Source of the DNA: Aptenodytes patagonicus | Taxonomy: Eukaryota > Chordata > Aves > Sphenisciformes > Spheniscidae | Direction of reading: 5' to 3' | DNA length: 64,000 nucleotides | NCBI RefSeq assembly: GCF_965638725.1 | Contig: NC_134952.1 | Coordinates: forward strand, 66,803,424-66,867,423 | Part shown: piece by piece, positions 23,401 to 34,299 of the stretch | Position numbering within the stretch: the first letter of the stretch is position 1 | Layout: the number at the start of each line of letters is the position of its first letter | Program-made: the position numbers and the translations under genes | The notes under the pieces: generated by a model | What the model was told of the DNA's origin: nothing | Seen by the model: the letters and a program-made list of their open reading frames with translations, nothing else | The model's database searches: none

Positions 23401-24840
23401 CAAGATTTATCTTGAACTGCACTCTGGTACTGGTTGTTATCAGCAATCCAGGTATCAGCAATCTGAGTTACTTGGCTGTGGGTCTCGCCCAGTACAGCTG
23501 TTCTTAGGGTCTAATGACATGCAACCTAGGAGGCTTGGTTTTGCTCTTCCTGATGCATATTTCTTTCCTTCAATTTCTTATTGTGGAAATTTATGGTTCC
23601 GCAGATTAAGCAGCATACACATTATACATACATTATGTTATGTTATATGTGATTTTAACACAAAAACCCAGTATGTAACAAAACAAATGCAAATGTTGCA
23701 TTTTCCAAAAGGGAAAAGCGTAATGTGTGTTAAACGTTGGTCTTTTACAATAAGCCACAAGAGGGGCCTTCTGCTCACATCATTGCAAATGACCAATGTC
23801 AGTCAATTGAGTTACCATAACATACAACTCTTGAGGAGAGTAGGAAAGATTTTAAGAGCTCATGTTTAGGAGGTGTGGAAATTGCATGGGCAAAGAGCAG
23901 GACAGACAGAGCTACACAAAAGGGTGAATATTTATGACAGAAATTGGAGTTAGGGAGCTGAAAGTCATGGGTGACTTGGAATGGCATGTTGTATGAGTAC
24001 TTGCCACTTAGCTTAACTACTGAACTGTAAATGGGCAAACTCTATGCATAGATTATTGAACAAAGGCCATAACGATGTGATTCCTTTAGTGCAGTAGTGC
24101 TCAATGTTGGGAAAAAAAAAACAAAAAACAAAAAAAGAGAAAACTTTACATCTCTTCAAAGTTAACCTAACCCTAGTTTATATTACTGTCTTAAACATTT
24201 TAAGTTAAACCCCCCAGAATTAACCTTCCCAAAGGCCACCTTAGGGAAGGAGACGCAAACATTGAGGACAGGCTGTTGGTATCTCAGTTAAACACCACGG
24301 CACAGTGGGAGACTTGCCAGGTAGTGTAAAACAACCACAGCTGGCTCATGTGCCCCTGTGCTGATAGCGGCCAGGAAGGCTGGGGAAATGGCGCCCAGCA
24401 GCATGAGCTCTCTGTTGTACAGGCTCAGCTCCAATGACTGAGGACCACTGGGGCCTAGCAGGAAGCTTAAGCACAGTTTAAGCAAACACAAAGCAACCAT
24501 ACATACATATAATTTTTCTAAATCTTGATCAAATTCTGTATATTGTGCTTAGTGGCTCAGTGACATGAGTGGACTCAACTCTCCAGACAGAAATAAAATA
24601 TACACATATTCTAAAGAGATATTTAAATACATACTTGACATGTCTCAAAACTTCTTTATTGGCTGTTTTTTGACAACACAGGAACCCAGTCTTCACCTTC
24701 ACATGGTAGCAGATGTTGTGGAAAGTTAGTATGCTTCCTCCCCTGCCAGCTAAGTCTGGAGAGGACTGCTTTCTGCTGAGGATGCCATTTGTATTCGAGT
24801 CTGACATCTGAATACTTAGGTGTGGCTGGCCTTCTGCCAT
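8347..24840 (-). CDS. ABCG2: ABCG2 half-transporter, complete, 15 coding exons
   Basis: This is an ATP-binding cassette efflux half-transporter of the G family, which in vertebrates dimerises in the plasma membrane and exports urate, porphyrins and many xenobiotics. Coding exons join as 24840-24635, 22705-22646, 22161-22047, 20883-20731, 20316-20159, 19403-19252, 18786-18682, 16816-16566, 14103-14021, 12924-12835, 12217-12093, 10934-10780, 9862-9773, 9078-8981 and 8497-8347. They total 1,992 nt, that is 663 codons plus stop (human protein: 655). The order is nucleotide-binding domain then membrane domain, as in all ABCG proteins: Walker [10 protein letters not shown] at 81-89, Q-loop Gln127, signature VSGGE 187-191, Walker B ILFLDE 207-212, H-loop His244, then six membrane segments from about residue 390. 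The Arg482 equivalent that shapes drug selectivity in human is kept as Arg484. All splice sites are GT-AG except one GC-AG. A lineage-specific ABCG2-like paralogue cannot be excluded without a tree. Confidence 0.96.
8981..9078 (-). CDS. ABCG2: ABCG2 exon 15 (large extracellular loop)
   Basis: 98 nt, residues 582-613 plus two bases. Cys594 matches human Cys592, and Asn598 in N-I-T matches the human glycosylation site Asn596. The loop is about six residues longer than human, and no cysteine stands at the human Cys603 position, where Asn605 would align. Confidence 0.9.
9773..9862 (-). CDS. ABCG2: ABCG2 exon 14
   Basis: 90 nt, residues 552-581. FSGLLVNL and [14 protein letters not shown] match the conserved membrane-loop region before the large extracellular loop. 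Confidence 0.94.
10599..10662. repeat. Short tandem repeat of a CAAATCAGAATATT unit
   Basis: Imperfect repeats of the unit (A/G)A(C/T)CAGAATATT(C/T) occur three times within 60 bp in the intron between exons 13 and 14. No function is suggested. Confidence 0.6.
10780..10934 (-). CDS. ABCG2: ABCG2 exon 13
   Basis: 155 nt, residues 500-551, membrane helices with the conserved [13 protein letters not shown] block. The donor is GTGAGT. Confidence 0.94.
12093..12217 (-). CDS. ABCG2: ABCG2 exon 12, followed by a GC splice donor
   Basis: 125 nt, residues 458-499 plus one base. It holds HEYISGYYR and PMR with Arg484, the counterpart of human Arg482. The frame fixes the exon end at TTAG, and the intron then begins GCAAGT. 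The next exon must start GTTTGAAACC, so no GT donor fits. Confidence 0.93.
12835..12924 (-). CDS. ABCG2: ABCG2 exon 11
   Basis: 90 nt, residues 428-457 plus two bases, with the conserved [14 protein letters not shown] and FIVEKK blocks. Confidence 0.93.
14021..14103 (-). CDS. ABCG2: ABCG2 exon 10
   Basis: 83 nt, residues 401-427 plus two bases, encoding a membrane segment ([13 protein letters not shown]) and the following DSTG loop. Confidence 0.93.
15201..15661. repeat. High-identity repeat tract, copy 2 (in ABCG2 intron)
   Basis: This is the partner of 19-497, 17 bp shorter. It lies in the intron between ABCG2 exons 9 and 10, about 900 bp from exon 9. Copy 1 lies about 1,090 bp from the exon 9 relic, on the same side and in the same orientation. 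Confidence 0.85.
16566..16816 (-). CDS. ABCG2: ABCG2 exon 9 (linker)
   Basis: 251 nt, residues 317-400. It covers the acidic linker, a lysine cluster near 358-363, and the start of the membrane domain with WVSKRTFKN and GNPQAS. The donor follows ...GCTCAG. Confidence 0.93.
17431..17535 (-). mobile_element. CR1 LINE 3' fragment
   Basis: The reversed CR1 3' end (ATCATAGAAT repeated, then ATCTTGAGTTGGAAGGGACC and ATCATCAAGTCCAACTCC) is diagnostic of avian CR1. It is 5'-truncated to about 100 bp and lies in the intron between ABCG2 exons 8 and 9. Confidence 0.9.
17549..17785 (-). mobile_element. Second CR1 LINE 3' fragment
   Basis: Another CR1 3' end of a different subfamily lies directly beside the first, in the same orientation (AATCATTAAGGTTGGAAAAG, then ATCATCGAGTCCAACC). 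It keeps the last part of the reverse-transcriptase frame, including [17 protein letters not shown] and [12 protein letters not shown]. The same C-terminus appears in the CR1 at 45.8-47.06 kb. Confidence 0.92.
18682..18786 (-). CDS. ABCG2: ABCG2 exon 8
   Basis: 105 nt, residues 282-316 plus one base. It carries the family-conserved NNPADFFLD and GDSTAVA blocks at the end of the nucleotide-binding domain. Confidence 0.94.
19252..19403 (-). CDS. ABCG2: ABCG2 exon 7 (H-loop)
   Basis: 152 nt, residues 231-281 plus one base. It holds the switch histidine in FSIHQPR (His244). The donor is GTGAGC. A shortened relic of this exon lies at 4288-4422. Confidence 0.95.
20159..20316 (-). CDS. ABCG2: ABCG2 exon 6 (signature and Walker B)
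   Basis: 158 nt, residues 179-230 and two bases of codon 231. It holds the ABC signature VSGGERKR, Walker B ILFLDEP with catalytic Glu212, and the D-loop GLD. Confidence 0.95.
20731..20883 (-). CDS. ABCG2: ABCG2 exon 5
   Basis: 153 nt, exactly 51 codons (128-178), opening with [13 protein letters not shown] and ending VADSK. This is the helical subdomain of the nucleotide-binding domain. Confidence 0.94.
22047..22161 (-). CDS. ABCG2: ABCG2 exon 4
   Basis: 115 nt, residues 89-127, from the helix after Walker A to the Q-loop glutamine (GYVVQ). The donor is GTAAGT. Its 3' end is the part recognisable in the decayed copy at 5.4 kb. Confidence 0.94.
22646..22705 (-). CDS. ABCG2: ABCG2 exon 3 (Walker A)
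   Basis: This 60-nt exon codes for residues 69-88 and two bases of codon 89. It holds the Walker A loop GPTGSGKSS with the ATP-binding Lys87. Human has Gly where this protein has Ser in the loop. Confidence 0.94.
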
Positions 24841-24847
24841 TTTTCCT
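24635..24847 (-). CDS. ABCG2: ABCG2 exon 2 (start codon exon)
   Basis: It carries 7 nt of 5' UTR after the acceptor TTTATAG, the ATG at 24840-24838, and residues 1-68 plus two bases of codon 69. The N-terminus is variable, then the conserved FHNICY block (40-45) follows. The donor is GTATGT. By analogy with other ABCG2 genes a non-coding first exon should lie upstream. I could not identify it. Confidence 0.93.
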
Positions 24848-25112
24848 CTATAAATGAAAAAACATGAAGGGGGAAGATTTTATTAGGTATGGAGAGAAAA
24901 GATGTGTCTGTTGGGTCCAGTGTTTGGCACTGGACCTACTGTGGGCCTTGTAGATGTCCATCTAGGTGTCTCTCTTTCAGATAGGAAGTTTGGGTCGTGT
25001 GAGCTCAGACCTTGAGATGACACAGAGCTGATGGGCAGCTGGGTCTGCCACATTGCTTCACACCACATGCAGTGTTAGGGAGATAGAAGAGTCTCCCTCC
25101 ACCCTGATGGTC

Positions 25113-25480
25113 TGTCGTGGTGGGTTGACCTTGGCTGGCTGCCAGATGCCCACCCAGTTGCCCTCTCAGGTGAATCTCTGCTCCATGCCTGGAGCACCTC
25201 CTCCCCCTCCTTCTTCACTGGCCTTGGTGTCTGGAGGGCTGTTTCTCCCACGTTTTCTCACTCCTCTCTCACAGCTGCTGCACAGTGTCTTTTACTCTTT
25301 CTTAAATAGGTTTTCAGAGAGGTGCTACCAGCATTGCTGATACGCTCGGCTTTGGCCAGCAGCAGGTCTGCTGGTGCCAGCTGGAGGTGGCTGTGTCTGG
25401 CACGGGGCAACCCCGGGTCCTTTCTCACAGAGGCCCCCCCCAGCAGTCCCCCTGCGGCAGCACCTGGCCGTGGGCACCAG
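25113..25480 (+). mobile_element. Solo LTR, avian ERVL type
   Basis: It starts TGTCGTGGTGGGTTGACCTT. It contains the segment with GCTACCAGCATTGCTGAT, GGCTTTGGCCAGCAGCAGGT, a GACACGGGG-like block and TTTCTCACAGAGGCC, which I recognise as the common avian ERVL-family LTR. No internal retroviral sequence follows. The 3' boundary is approximate because the usual terminal sequence is degraded. It lies 270 bp upstream of the ABCG2 start exon. Confidence 0.75.
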
Positions 25481-25539
25481 CTGCATCTGTTCTCCCGGTA
25501 CGAGGAAGTAGGTACCTCTCACAGCGGGCACTAGCATGA

Positions 25540-28500
25540 CATTATGCTTTTTCTGGAGGGCTGTCCCTGGCAGAGGTCTGTACATAAACTGCACGCTTTT
25601 TGGAAACCACAGGTACAACAGGTGACTCACCAAAAGATCGGCTCAAAATTATTGAGGTCCAAAAGGACCTGGCCTTCTGCCCATCCGCTTTGTCAGACTT
25701 CTTTCTAGTTTTGAATGTGCTTAGAGTTTGCCCATTAGATGCTGTTCTAAAGGGGTAGTTTGAAAGTAAAGATACTCCTCCTACCTCTAGAGCTCCTGCG
25801 CAATGGTAACAAAATCTAAAAATTGTTGGTTTATTTTTTTAATCAAAATAATTTTGCCAAGGGTATAGGAACATGGAAACTGACACCGCTGCCAAGTAAT
25901 TATCTTCCTTGGATCTGCTTTCCATGTAAAAACTAGAAGGTAGTGTGGAATAATTGAAGTTTTTTCACCTCCCTTGTCAGCCAGGCTCCTGCCTGTGAGC
26001 CATCCACCTGCACCGTGGGGGCATCCCTGGCTGTCCCTTGTGCATGCAGACCTTTGTCCCCTTTGTGCTTCCTAAGTGGCACAGGGTCATTTAGTTGGGA
26101 GGCATGATCTGGCCTCTCTTTATCTATCATGTTGACTCATCAGAGTCTAATTACTTTAGTTGTCACTAGGGGAAATGTTAGTAATGCAGTAGTTCATGGG
26201 AACTGGGAGGGGAGATGAGCAGCTAGGAGCTCTGGGATGATCAGTCCCGTACCTTAGCATAGTTATACCGCTTGCAGCAAGGAAGAAGGCAAATTATGAG
26301 GCTGTTTCAGACACGCTGAATGAATTTGAGAGCAGTTAATAAAATGAGCCTCGCAAAAAAAGCCTTTTAATCTAACACAGTCATATGGTCACATAAAAAA
26401 CCAAGTCCTTATCTTGTTGGTTTGCTAAGGTTTCTTGACAGATGGCTGAACCGTCCTTTGTGGCTATCAGCACAGTGAAAGCGCTGGAAGCCCTACTTTC
26501 AGCAACAGGCCTATCTGCATGTAAAGGCTGCTTCATCGTCTCCCAACGATGCTATCCCAAATCTAGCCCAAGGTTGCCTCTCCTGACAAAACTGCAGTCT
26601 TCTGTGCTGGCAAAAATATGAGGTCTTAATGTTCTAGTGATCAGTAATCATGGCCCAATTTTCCTACAATGAAAAGAAACTGTGTTCCCAATATAATTAC
26701 AATGGGACTAGCTTTAATTTAAGCTAAAATGGATTTTGAGTAAGTTGAACATCAATTGAATATGCAACATTTAAAGTCTGGAGGCCTTTTATTGTTAAAC
26801 TGCCTACACTCTTCCCTACTTGTGCCAGAGAAGACTTACCTACCTGCAGGAGGGCAGCTAATTTTATAAGGCTATTTATAAGTAATTTCTGGGCTAATCT
26901 GGCTGGACAGCAATCATTGCCATTTGAAAGGGTGCTTTGGTAAAGTAGAGATGTGCATTCAGAACCACAGTGGGAACTTTTCATTTAAAGTCTCACCATA
27001 CACTGAGCAGATGTTTGCTAGTATGTCAAACAAGGTACTAAACACTCAACCGCAGAGTCAACACCACAGATAGACATTACAAAATCCCTTGAACTGTTGG
27101 ATAACCAGCAGCATGATGTGAGTGCAGAATTCTTCAGAAGACAGTGTGACTCTGACCTTGATATATCACTGCATCTATAAGGTATCTAGATCAGTATTTT
27201 ACTTGATCAGATTTTTTTCTCATCTTAGTGTTTCAGTATTACTGATGCAATGTTATGAGCAAATGGGGGAGAGTGAGGTAGAGTCTGACCTCAGGCGTTA
27301 TCAACAGGATAGTTATATCTTTGTTTCATTTGGGTGTGTTTTTTTTTTCCAAAGACCAGCATAAAAACCTAACTCAGCACTTGCACTGAAATTTCAGAAA
27401 TGTTCTTTAGAAAACAAACTTTTAATTTAGGAATGAAACAGATTTAATCTTCCAGACTGAACTTGACGGGCAGACAATAAGCACAGGATCAGAAACTATT
27501 TTCATAAATACAGGATCACACTACTTTCACAGAGTTGTTCTTAAGAACAGACAGTACGTCGAAGTTAGATTTAATTTACCAATTGAGTTATGATTAGATT
27601 GTACTCATCTTTGCAAAGAACATTGCAGAAGCTAGATAAATAAATCAGCTGTGAGAAGGATTAGACATTTCCATAGCAGACAGTCCCTCAATGGCTATTT
27701 AATACAGCTGTCGGCAGGAAACGTCCAGTTCAGAAAGGCCCAAGCCCACTGATTGCCCAAATCTGCCAGAGAAGAACAGTGTTCTTTGATACTGTCCCTT
27801 GTGAAGGCATTGGTTACTGGCAGCTATGAGTAGAGGCTGGATTCAGGTCTAGCTGGACCTCTGGCCCTTCATGGCTACAGTGCGCTCGTGCTACTTGCAG
27901 TGACAGGGTGGGATGCTGTAGGTGGAAGACACAGATTTGCCTGTGTGCTGTTCCTCCTGATGGCTGCCCCTGCAGGGAAAGGTGTATTTGTGGGCATACG
28001 CCATTTATCAAAGTAAAAAAATTCTATTTCAGATGTTAGGTTAATACTGAAAATAGCATTTTACACTTTCAGAGCTACTAGAATTTATTGCAGAAAGAAA
28101 TTGCAGAATACTCATTCGCTTAAAACTTGAATGGTTATTTATCAGCTGCTCTATGAAATCTGTGTTAGCCGTCTCTTTTCTCAAAGGAGTGTAGCCATTG
28201 CAAGGACTCTGTCACAGCACCTCCTTGGGATGACAAAATGACAGAGTTCTGGACATGCTGGTGGGAAGGGGCCTTAGGAAATCCCATATCCCAGCTTCTC
28301 CCTGCAAGTGGGACTGTCGCCAACACGAGATCGGGACAGCCATGGATCTGCCTGGGTGACTCATGGAAACCTTCAAGAGTGGCGATTTGGATCTCGGCTA
28401 ACTGTGCGCTGGGAGAAGATGAAGTGCTAACAGCAGAAATAATGCCTGTGTGCTAGAGTTAGGCTTTTGATTTGCTTTTCTCTTTTTGGAGACCTTTTTT

Positions 28501-31500
28501 TCCACTGTGGGGTAAGTACTTGCAGTAAGATAAACAGTTTGGTATTTTACAAACCAACCTTTCAATTTCTGATCTAGCAATAAACTTCACCATAGGAATA
28601 CAGGGGCATGCTCCTTTACAGCTAATATAATTGTCAGCTGTTTGCAATTGCTTCTTAGGAATGGATTTTTTTTTAATGTTGCTTTAGGCCTTTATTTACT
28701 GCGTTTAATGTGACATACAGCCATGAAACATTTTAAGTCAGATCATGTGCAGGACAAAGAAACAGCCATGATGAATGTTAATCAAATCAATTTCTATGCA
28801 AACTAAAATTCTTGAAATGAAGTTTCCTAGAATTCATTGCCAATGGCTTACAAATACCTACTTTAGATCAGAAATGAGCAGGAGATTCAATGATAATAGG
28901 TACTGCCTGCTGTATTCAGAAATATTTGTTAATATGATAAAGTGTTTCATATCCTCATCATATCAACTCTGGGTATAATACATTATTTTTGCATCAGCTA
29001 AATATAAAATTTATGAACTCTCTGGGAATTTTTACAAATTTCATTTGTTTTCCTGAATCTTTCTAAAATATTTTTATTGCCACTGATTTCAGCATCAATT
29101 TCAGTTCAAGCCTAATAGAAAAACCTTTTCTTCAGACATAGTCTCAGAAAATTTCGTCAGGAGGCAAAGTACTGGATCTTGAAATGTAACCTTTTATTAC
29201 TGGCAAAATGAAACTACTTTCTTAAAAACTATCATGAAATCTCTTTGCCCACTGTTTCGATGCACAGAAAATGAAACTCTCAGTACGGTCACTTTCCTGT
29301 GTATTCTTCTGAGACTTGTAAAGTACAAAGTCTCATTTTCCCTACATACACAGCGACACTAAACAAAAACATAAAACAACAACAAAATGTACTACAAAGT
29401 TCCATTGACTTAAACCTACTTAAACCACAGCAATACCATACCTGGGGTCTTTCAAGCAATTTCAGTAAACCTATTTCTAGGCCTTAAGATATATTGTCTA
29501 TATAAAAAGCTAAGTAACATTCATTCCTGCCAGTCTTCCTGCAAAGCTTTTGGCACCAGAGGGATTTGCAGTTCAAATAGAAAAAAACAACACTATAGGA
29601 GTGGTAGTAAAAAGTTGGAATGGCAAAATTCAGAAGTGCATTTTAATTGATTTTTTAAAATCCAGGCAGTTATTCAAAGTATTTTTATCTCTATAGAGAA
29701 AAAGCATTGAAATTACTTAAGGAGGAAGAGTTTTAGAGACACAAGCAGCTTTCAGCAGTTTTCTAAAGGAAGCTGGCTCAAACCCTTTAAAAAAATAGCC
29801 TGTTTTCTTTTTTCTGAATACTTGAACCTGCCAGAGAAACCACAATTAAGTGAGCTATTACTTCTCTTATTTTTAATGGGTACAAAGTTTAGTCTTGCAA
29901 GCTGAAACAGTACAGTATGTACTACAAATGTGCATTTTAGACTTTGGATATATATAAATTCACGGAAGTTGTAAGTATACCTTTTTTTTTCCTCTTTAGT
30001 CGCATGCATTTACAGGGTGTAGACTGGCCAGAGAATGGATGTGGGCATGCAAAGAGGGCAGTAGAGCCTAGTACTGCCAGCCCAGGACCATACAGTTCTC
30101 TTTCTCAGGAACATGCTTAGGAAATTAAAACCATTTGAGTAAATAAGGATAATGCCATTCAGGCAATCTGTAAGTTAATTGCCAACCGATTTACTAGGGA
30201 TTTGTAACCTACCTTCTGTGAAAAGAGCCCTGTGTGTTAATTGGGGACCGAGTGAGCAGCGCTCTGTGTGCAGGCATTTGCACGCGTGTTATCTGCAGTG
30301 CATTAACATGCATGGGCAAACTCCAAGTATAGTAGTTCCTGCAAAATATTCTAACAACTTTTCACCTTTTTACTGGTTTTACTTGAAGCCTTGAAGCTTT
30401 CGTCCCCCATTTATAAAACATATTTTCATGAATTTCTTGCCAAATTTCTCAATAAAATAACTTGAAAAGCTGGGAAAAGGTAGGCAAGTGTTTCGCTGTG
30501 TTTTCCTTGGCTGTTGGAGGAAAACAGCTGCTGAATCTAATTCCTTAACGATGGCAGAGTAAGCAATTCATGGATGAGGAAGCAAGCCACCACACCGAGT
30601 TAAATCTATCTCAATAAAAGGGCTGAACTGCTGCTACCGACTCACTTACCACCAGCAGGTCTGGGTCAGCGCTTCAGGGCTGCTGAGGAGGTGGCAGAGG
30701 CGGTGGAAGGAAAGCAGGAGCCAGGGAAGAGAAGAGTGTGGTGTGTAGGAATGCAGCCCCAACGGCTCGCTCAGATTGCAGGGCAGGGCAGTCCCACCCG
30801 TGTCATCACATCTGCTGCAAAATGGGGGCGAACCGGGAGCTGGGTTCCCCGCACTCTGTCACCCTGGGGAGTCTCCACCCTCTCCCTGTGGGCTGGGGAA
30901 GCCAGAGGGCTTTGTGGGTAGGGCAGGGCCAGGACAAGCCACAAGTTTCGCCTTTTTTTCTTTTAGCTGAACAAGTTGGAAGCGAGCTGCAGCGCAGCAC
31001 CTCATTGGGAGCTGCCCCAAACCAACCACATCGGTAGCGGTGACATTTGAATGAAGTATAGCATCTCCGCCTGCCAAAGGCTCTCAGCGATGGCTGAGTC
31101 TGGTAGAGCTGGCAGGGCGTGATGAAAGACAGCGTGGCATGTCGGACAAGGCACAGCTGGTTGTGAAGTCTTCTCGCCCAGTGGCCTGCAGACAGGTACT
31201 ACCTTGGTATTTTTTCCTTCAGTTCAAAATACCTGCAATAATGCAAAGGCTGTACTGAGCCCATCAGAGTGGGGTTTTCACAGGATAATATGTGGGCATG
31301 TAATTGATGCTATGGAGGGAACCAAAGCCAAGGCAGCCTTCTGAGTTCAGTAACCCCAAAGATGAGGTTGGCCAGGCTCTAGGGGATGCTGAAGGAACTC
31401 CTTCAGTTCAGCTGGGCTGCCTGCGCTTGGCCAGCGTCCCAGGCACCGTTCTGCAGGCGGGCTCTGCCAGCACTTTGACAAGAGCACGAACCCATGAAGT

Positions 31501-33050
31501 CACGGTTGTTCTCCTTGGCAGAGGGACGCAGAAGAGCACGTTACAGATGGCTTCCAGTTAAAAGCATGAGCTTTATGCTCTCATTTGCTTAGCAAGACTC
31601 ATCACTAATTAGTAAACACCAAGGCTGCCTGTAAGAGCTGTTTGGGTCAGAACGTCACAAGGCCAGCTTTTTTAGCTGGCTGTAACCTGGGATGGGTAAG
31701 TATCTCATTGTTCAGGAATCACACTCCTGGGATCTTGTTCTTTCCTTTATCACTACTTTTATCATAATTAACTTTGTACTGTATTCATACAAGACTTACA
31801 AGCATCCTAGCAGCTAGTGAAGACCATTGCATAGTCCTGGTAGCATTTGAGAAGGTGCACATATGACCAAATAGGTGCAAAAATACTGTTACCTCACACA
31901 TGAAATGATTTCATCCATGCCCCGGAAAAGTACCAGTTAAATCACCACGATGTTAACATCACACATTTTACCTGAGTGGCAGGTTTCCCAGCAGGTTCCC
32001 TGCTGCTCAGAGTGGGCTGCATTTCACTGGTGTGTTCCCTCCTCCTGAATTTAGGCTCACCGCTATACTCCTCCGCAGCCCTGCCGTCCCTTGTCTTACA
32101 AGTGTCTTGCCTCTACTTTGCTTTTTAGACCAAAGCCTTGCATACTTGAAAATTAACATACCTATGAAATAGTTAAGACCTCTGTTTCCTATCAGTGAAC
32201 ACAACAGTCCCTAGAGTTGCTACCACCTATGCTGGTGAAATTGCACCTAATCATCCTGTTGGTTGTGGTGGCACTTGGGGAAGATGAGTGTGTTGCAGAA
32301 CTGTGCCTCCAGCAGACTGTGGTTGTCTCGTGCCCACTCAGTGGCGTGCATTCCCACCACCCCAAGGAGAAAAAAGTCCTCCAGGGGTTGTCCACAGCTG
32401 AGGAGAGAAAAGAGATGCCAAAGGACCCGACACACATGTAATCCCGTTTGCTAGCCACACTGGAAATGGTGAAGCGGGCAATATGAGCAACAGGAGAAGT
32501 TACTCTGTTGTTGTGTGTAAAAATGCTGTTCCTTTATCAGAGCGGTCTCTCCCACAAGCTCCTAACAACCCTGCTCTGTGCCCACTGTCGTACTTTGCCT
32601 CCCAGCTGTCTGATTTCTTTGAGGCAGCAAGTCCCAGGGAGGGAGTTAGGGACCAGAGGTGGCAGGCACTGCACCGACTGTGAAATGTCACAAACACAAA
32701 TGAGTAGAGGGGCAAAGACAACTTGATAGATACACTCCGTTTTTACATCCATTCATTGCTGTTCTAATATGTACCAGGGACTGATATGTTTCCTTCCCAC
32801 TGTTAAATTGCTGTGACCTTGTGCCTGTGCAGAAATGTCCTGTCATGGGGGGGGAAAACGCCTGTGGGCAAACAGCAGCAGCAGGGCATTTCTGGACAAC
32901 TCTTTCTCCTCTGTATGCTGGACTACTAAGCAGAGAAGCAAGTGGGCCTCTTCAGCATCCTTCTTCCCTGATGCCCTCTAGTGACTGCCACTCTGCTCTC
33001 CCGGCTCATTCTGCATAGAGGATTTCTAAAATACAGAGCTGCTTACAGGC
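25540..33050. other. Region without recognised genes
   Basis: AT-rich at first, becoming GC-richer after about 30.6 kb. I found no exon, RNA gene or known transposon family here. It is probably the first intron or the 5' flank of ABCG2. A non-coding ABCG2 exon may hide here but cannot be placed by eye. Confidence 0.5.
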
Positions 33051-33099
33051 CAAGCCCGGGGAAGAAAATAAGTAGTATAGAGTTTGTCCATTAGTGTGG

Positions 33100-33470
33100 G
33101 ATGTGAAACTGGGCGGTCTGGTTTGGTTTTGGTTTTCCTGCCTCCTGCGGGCAGCCGCCGGCTCCCCGCGGGAGCCCCCCCAGCGCGGGGCCTGCGGGTC
33201 GGGGCAGCGGGTGCGCCCCCAGGGCTGTAGCGGGGGGTCAGGCGGGGTGCGGGTGCGGCGCACGGCTTCCAGCAGGGTGCCCGTACCAGGGCCGGGGTAT
33301 CCCCGGGCGCCCCTCCCGGTCCCCGCGGGGCGGTTCCAGCACAGCCGGGCTGTGCCCAGCCGGGGAGGTGCCGGTGGACGGGGGGAGCCGGGCTCCGTGT
33401 GTGAAACCTCTTTTTTTTTCCCCTTGCCAGGTGGGGCAGGAGCCCTCGGGGTTGCGGAGGGTTGGCGCCC
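33100..33470. promoter_or_regulatory. CpG island, candidate ABCG2 or plus-strand promoter
   Basis: Dense CpG and CCCGCGGG-type clusters start sharply at about 33.12 kb. On the minus strand it is the first promoter-like element upstream of the ABCG2 start exon, 8.3 kb away, so it may be the ABCG2 promoter. On the plus strand it is followed by an acceptor-like TTTTTTTTTCCCCTTGCCAG ending at 33430, a C17 run (33472-33488), a strong donor CCG|GTAAGT at 33506/33507, and an AATAAA at 34107-34112. These together would also fit a short plus-strand transcript. Confidence 0.55.
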
Positions 33471-34299
33471 TCCCCCCCCCCCCCCCCCAGGGACATGCAG
33501 CTGCCGGTAAGTGCAGGTGTCCAGGGGGTGGGGGTGTGTGTACAAGTGGGTCAGGGCAGGGAGCTGGTACTGTAAAAGTGTGTTTCCCGCCCCCATGTCC
33601 AGAGAGCTGCCAGCGACAGCCCTGGCACAGCCCGGCCCCAGAGGATGCACAGGTTTGGGGAGGCAGCAGCTAGCTCTGGCTGCAGCCCCTACTTGGGACG
33701 CCATAGAGAAGCCAGGGGGGAAGGCCTGATGTGGCTTGCCCTGTGGGGAGCAGTCTGCAGGGCTGGCTACGAGCTGCCCTAGAGCATCTGGGGGGTGTTC
33801 CTGAGCAAGGCCCTGATCCTAGTACAGCTGGGGTTCGTGTCTGTGCTAGGTGGACCAGAGGGAACCCCCTGCCCTGCACCCTTTCCCTGCCTGGCTGCTT
33901 AGCTGAGGAAGCAGAGCAACTCAGGTCCCTCCTGTACTCCAGGAGCACTAGATGATGTTCCTGGATGCTCCTCTCCTGCTTAAGCACCCCTTGTGGTGTG
34001 AGTGGTCCAGCTGGGGCTGCACTCACAGGCACAGTTCCCTGCAGAGGGGGGAGAAGCTGCTGCTGCCCTTGGATTTGCTGTATGGAATGGCCACGGTTGG
34101 CAGAGAGCAAATAAAGCCTGAAAGGCTAGAGCCTGATGACTGCTTGCCTTCACCAACAGCTAATGCAGAGGGTTACAGGGCTGGGCCCTCCCAAGAGGGA
34201 GGGCTGCCCCCACCACAGTTCCCAAGCATTCCCTAAAACTGCATGTGAGGTCCTGGGCTGTGCAGGGGCTATGTTCCCCCTACCTCCAACATCACACAC

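Noticed and set aside
33006-33704. 232-codon minus-strand frame
   Set aside because: It lies across a CpG island and a C17 run, and its composition is Pro/Arg/Gly without any domain.
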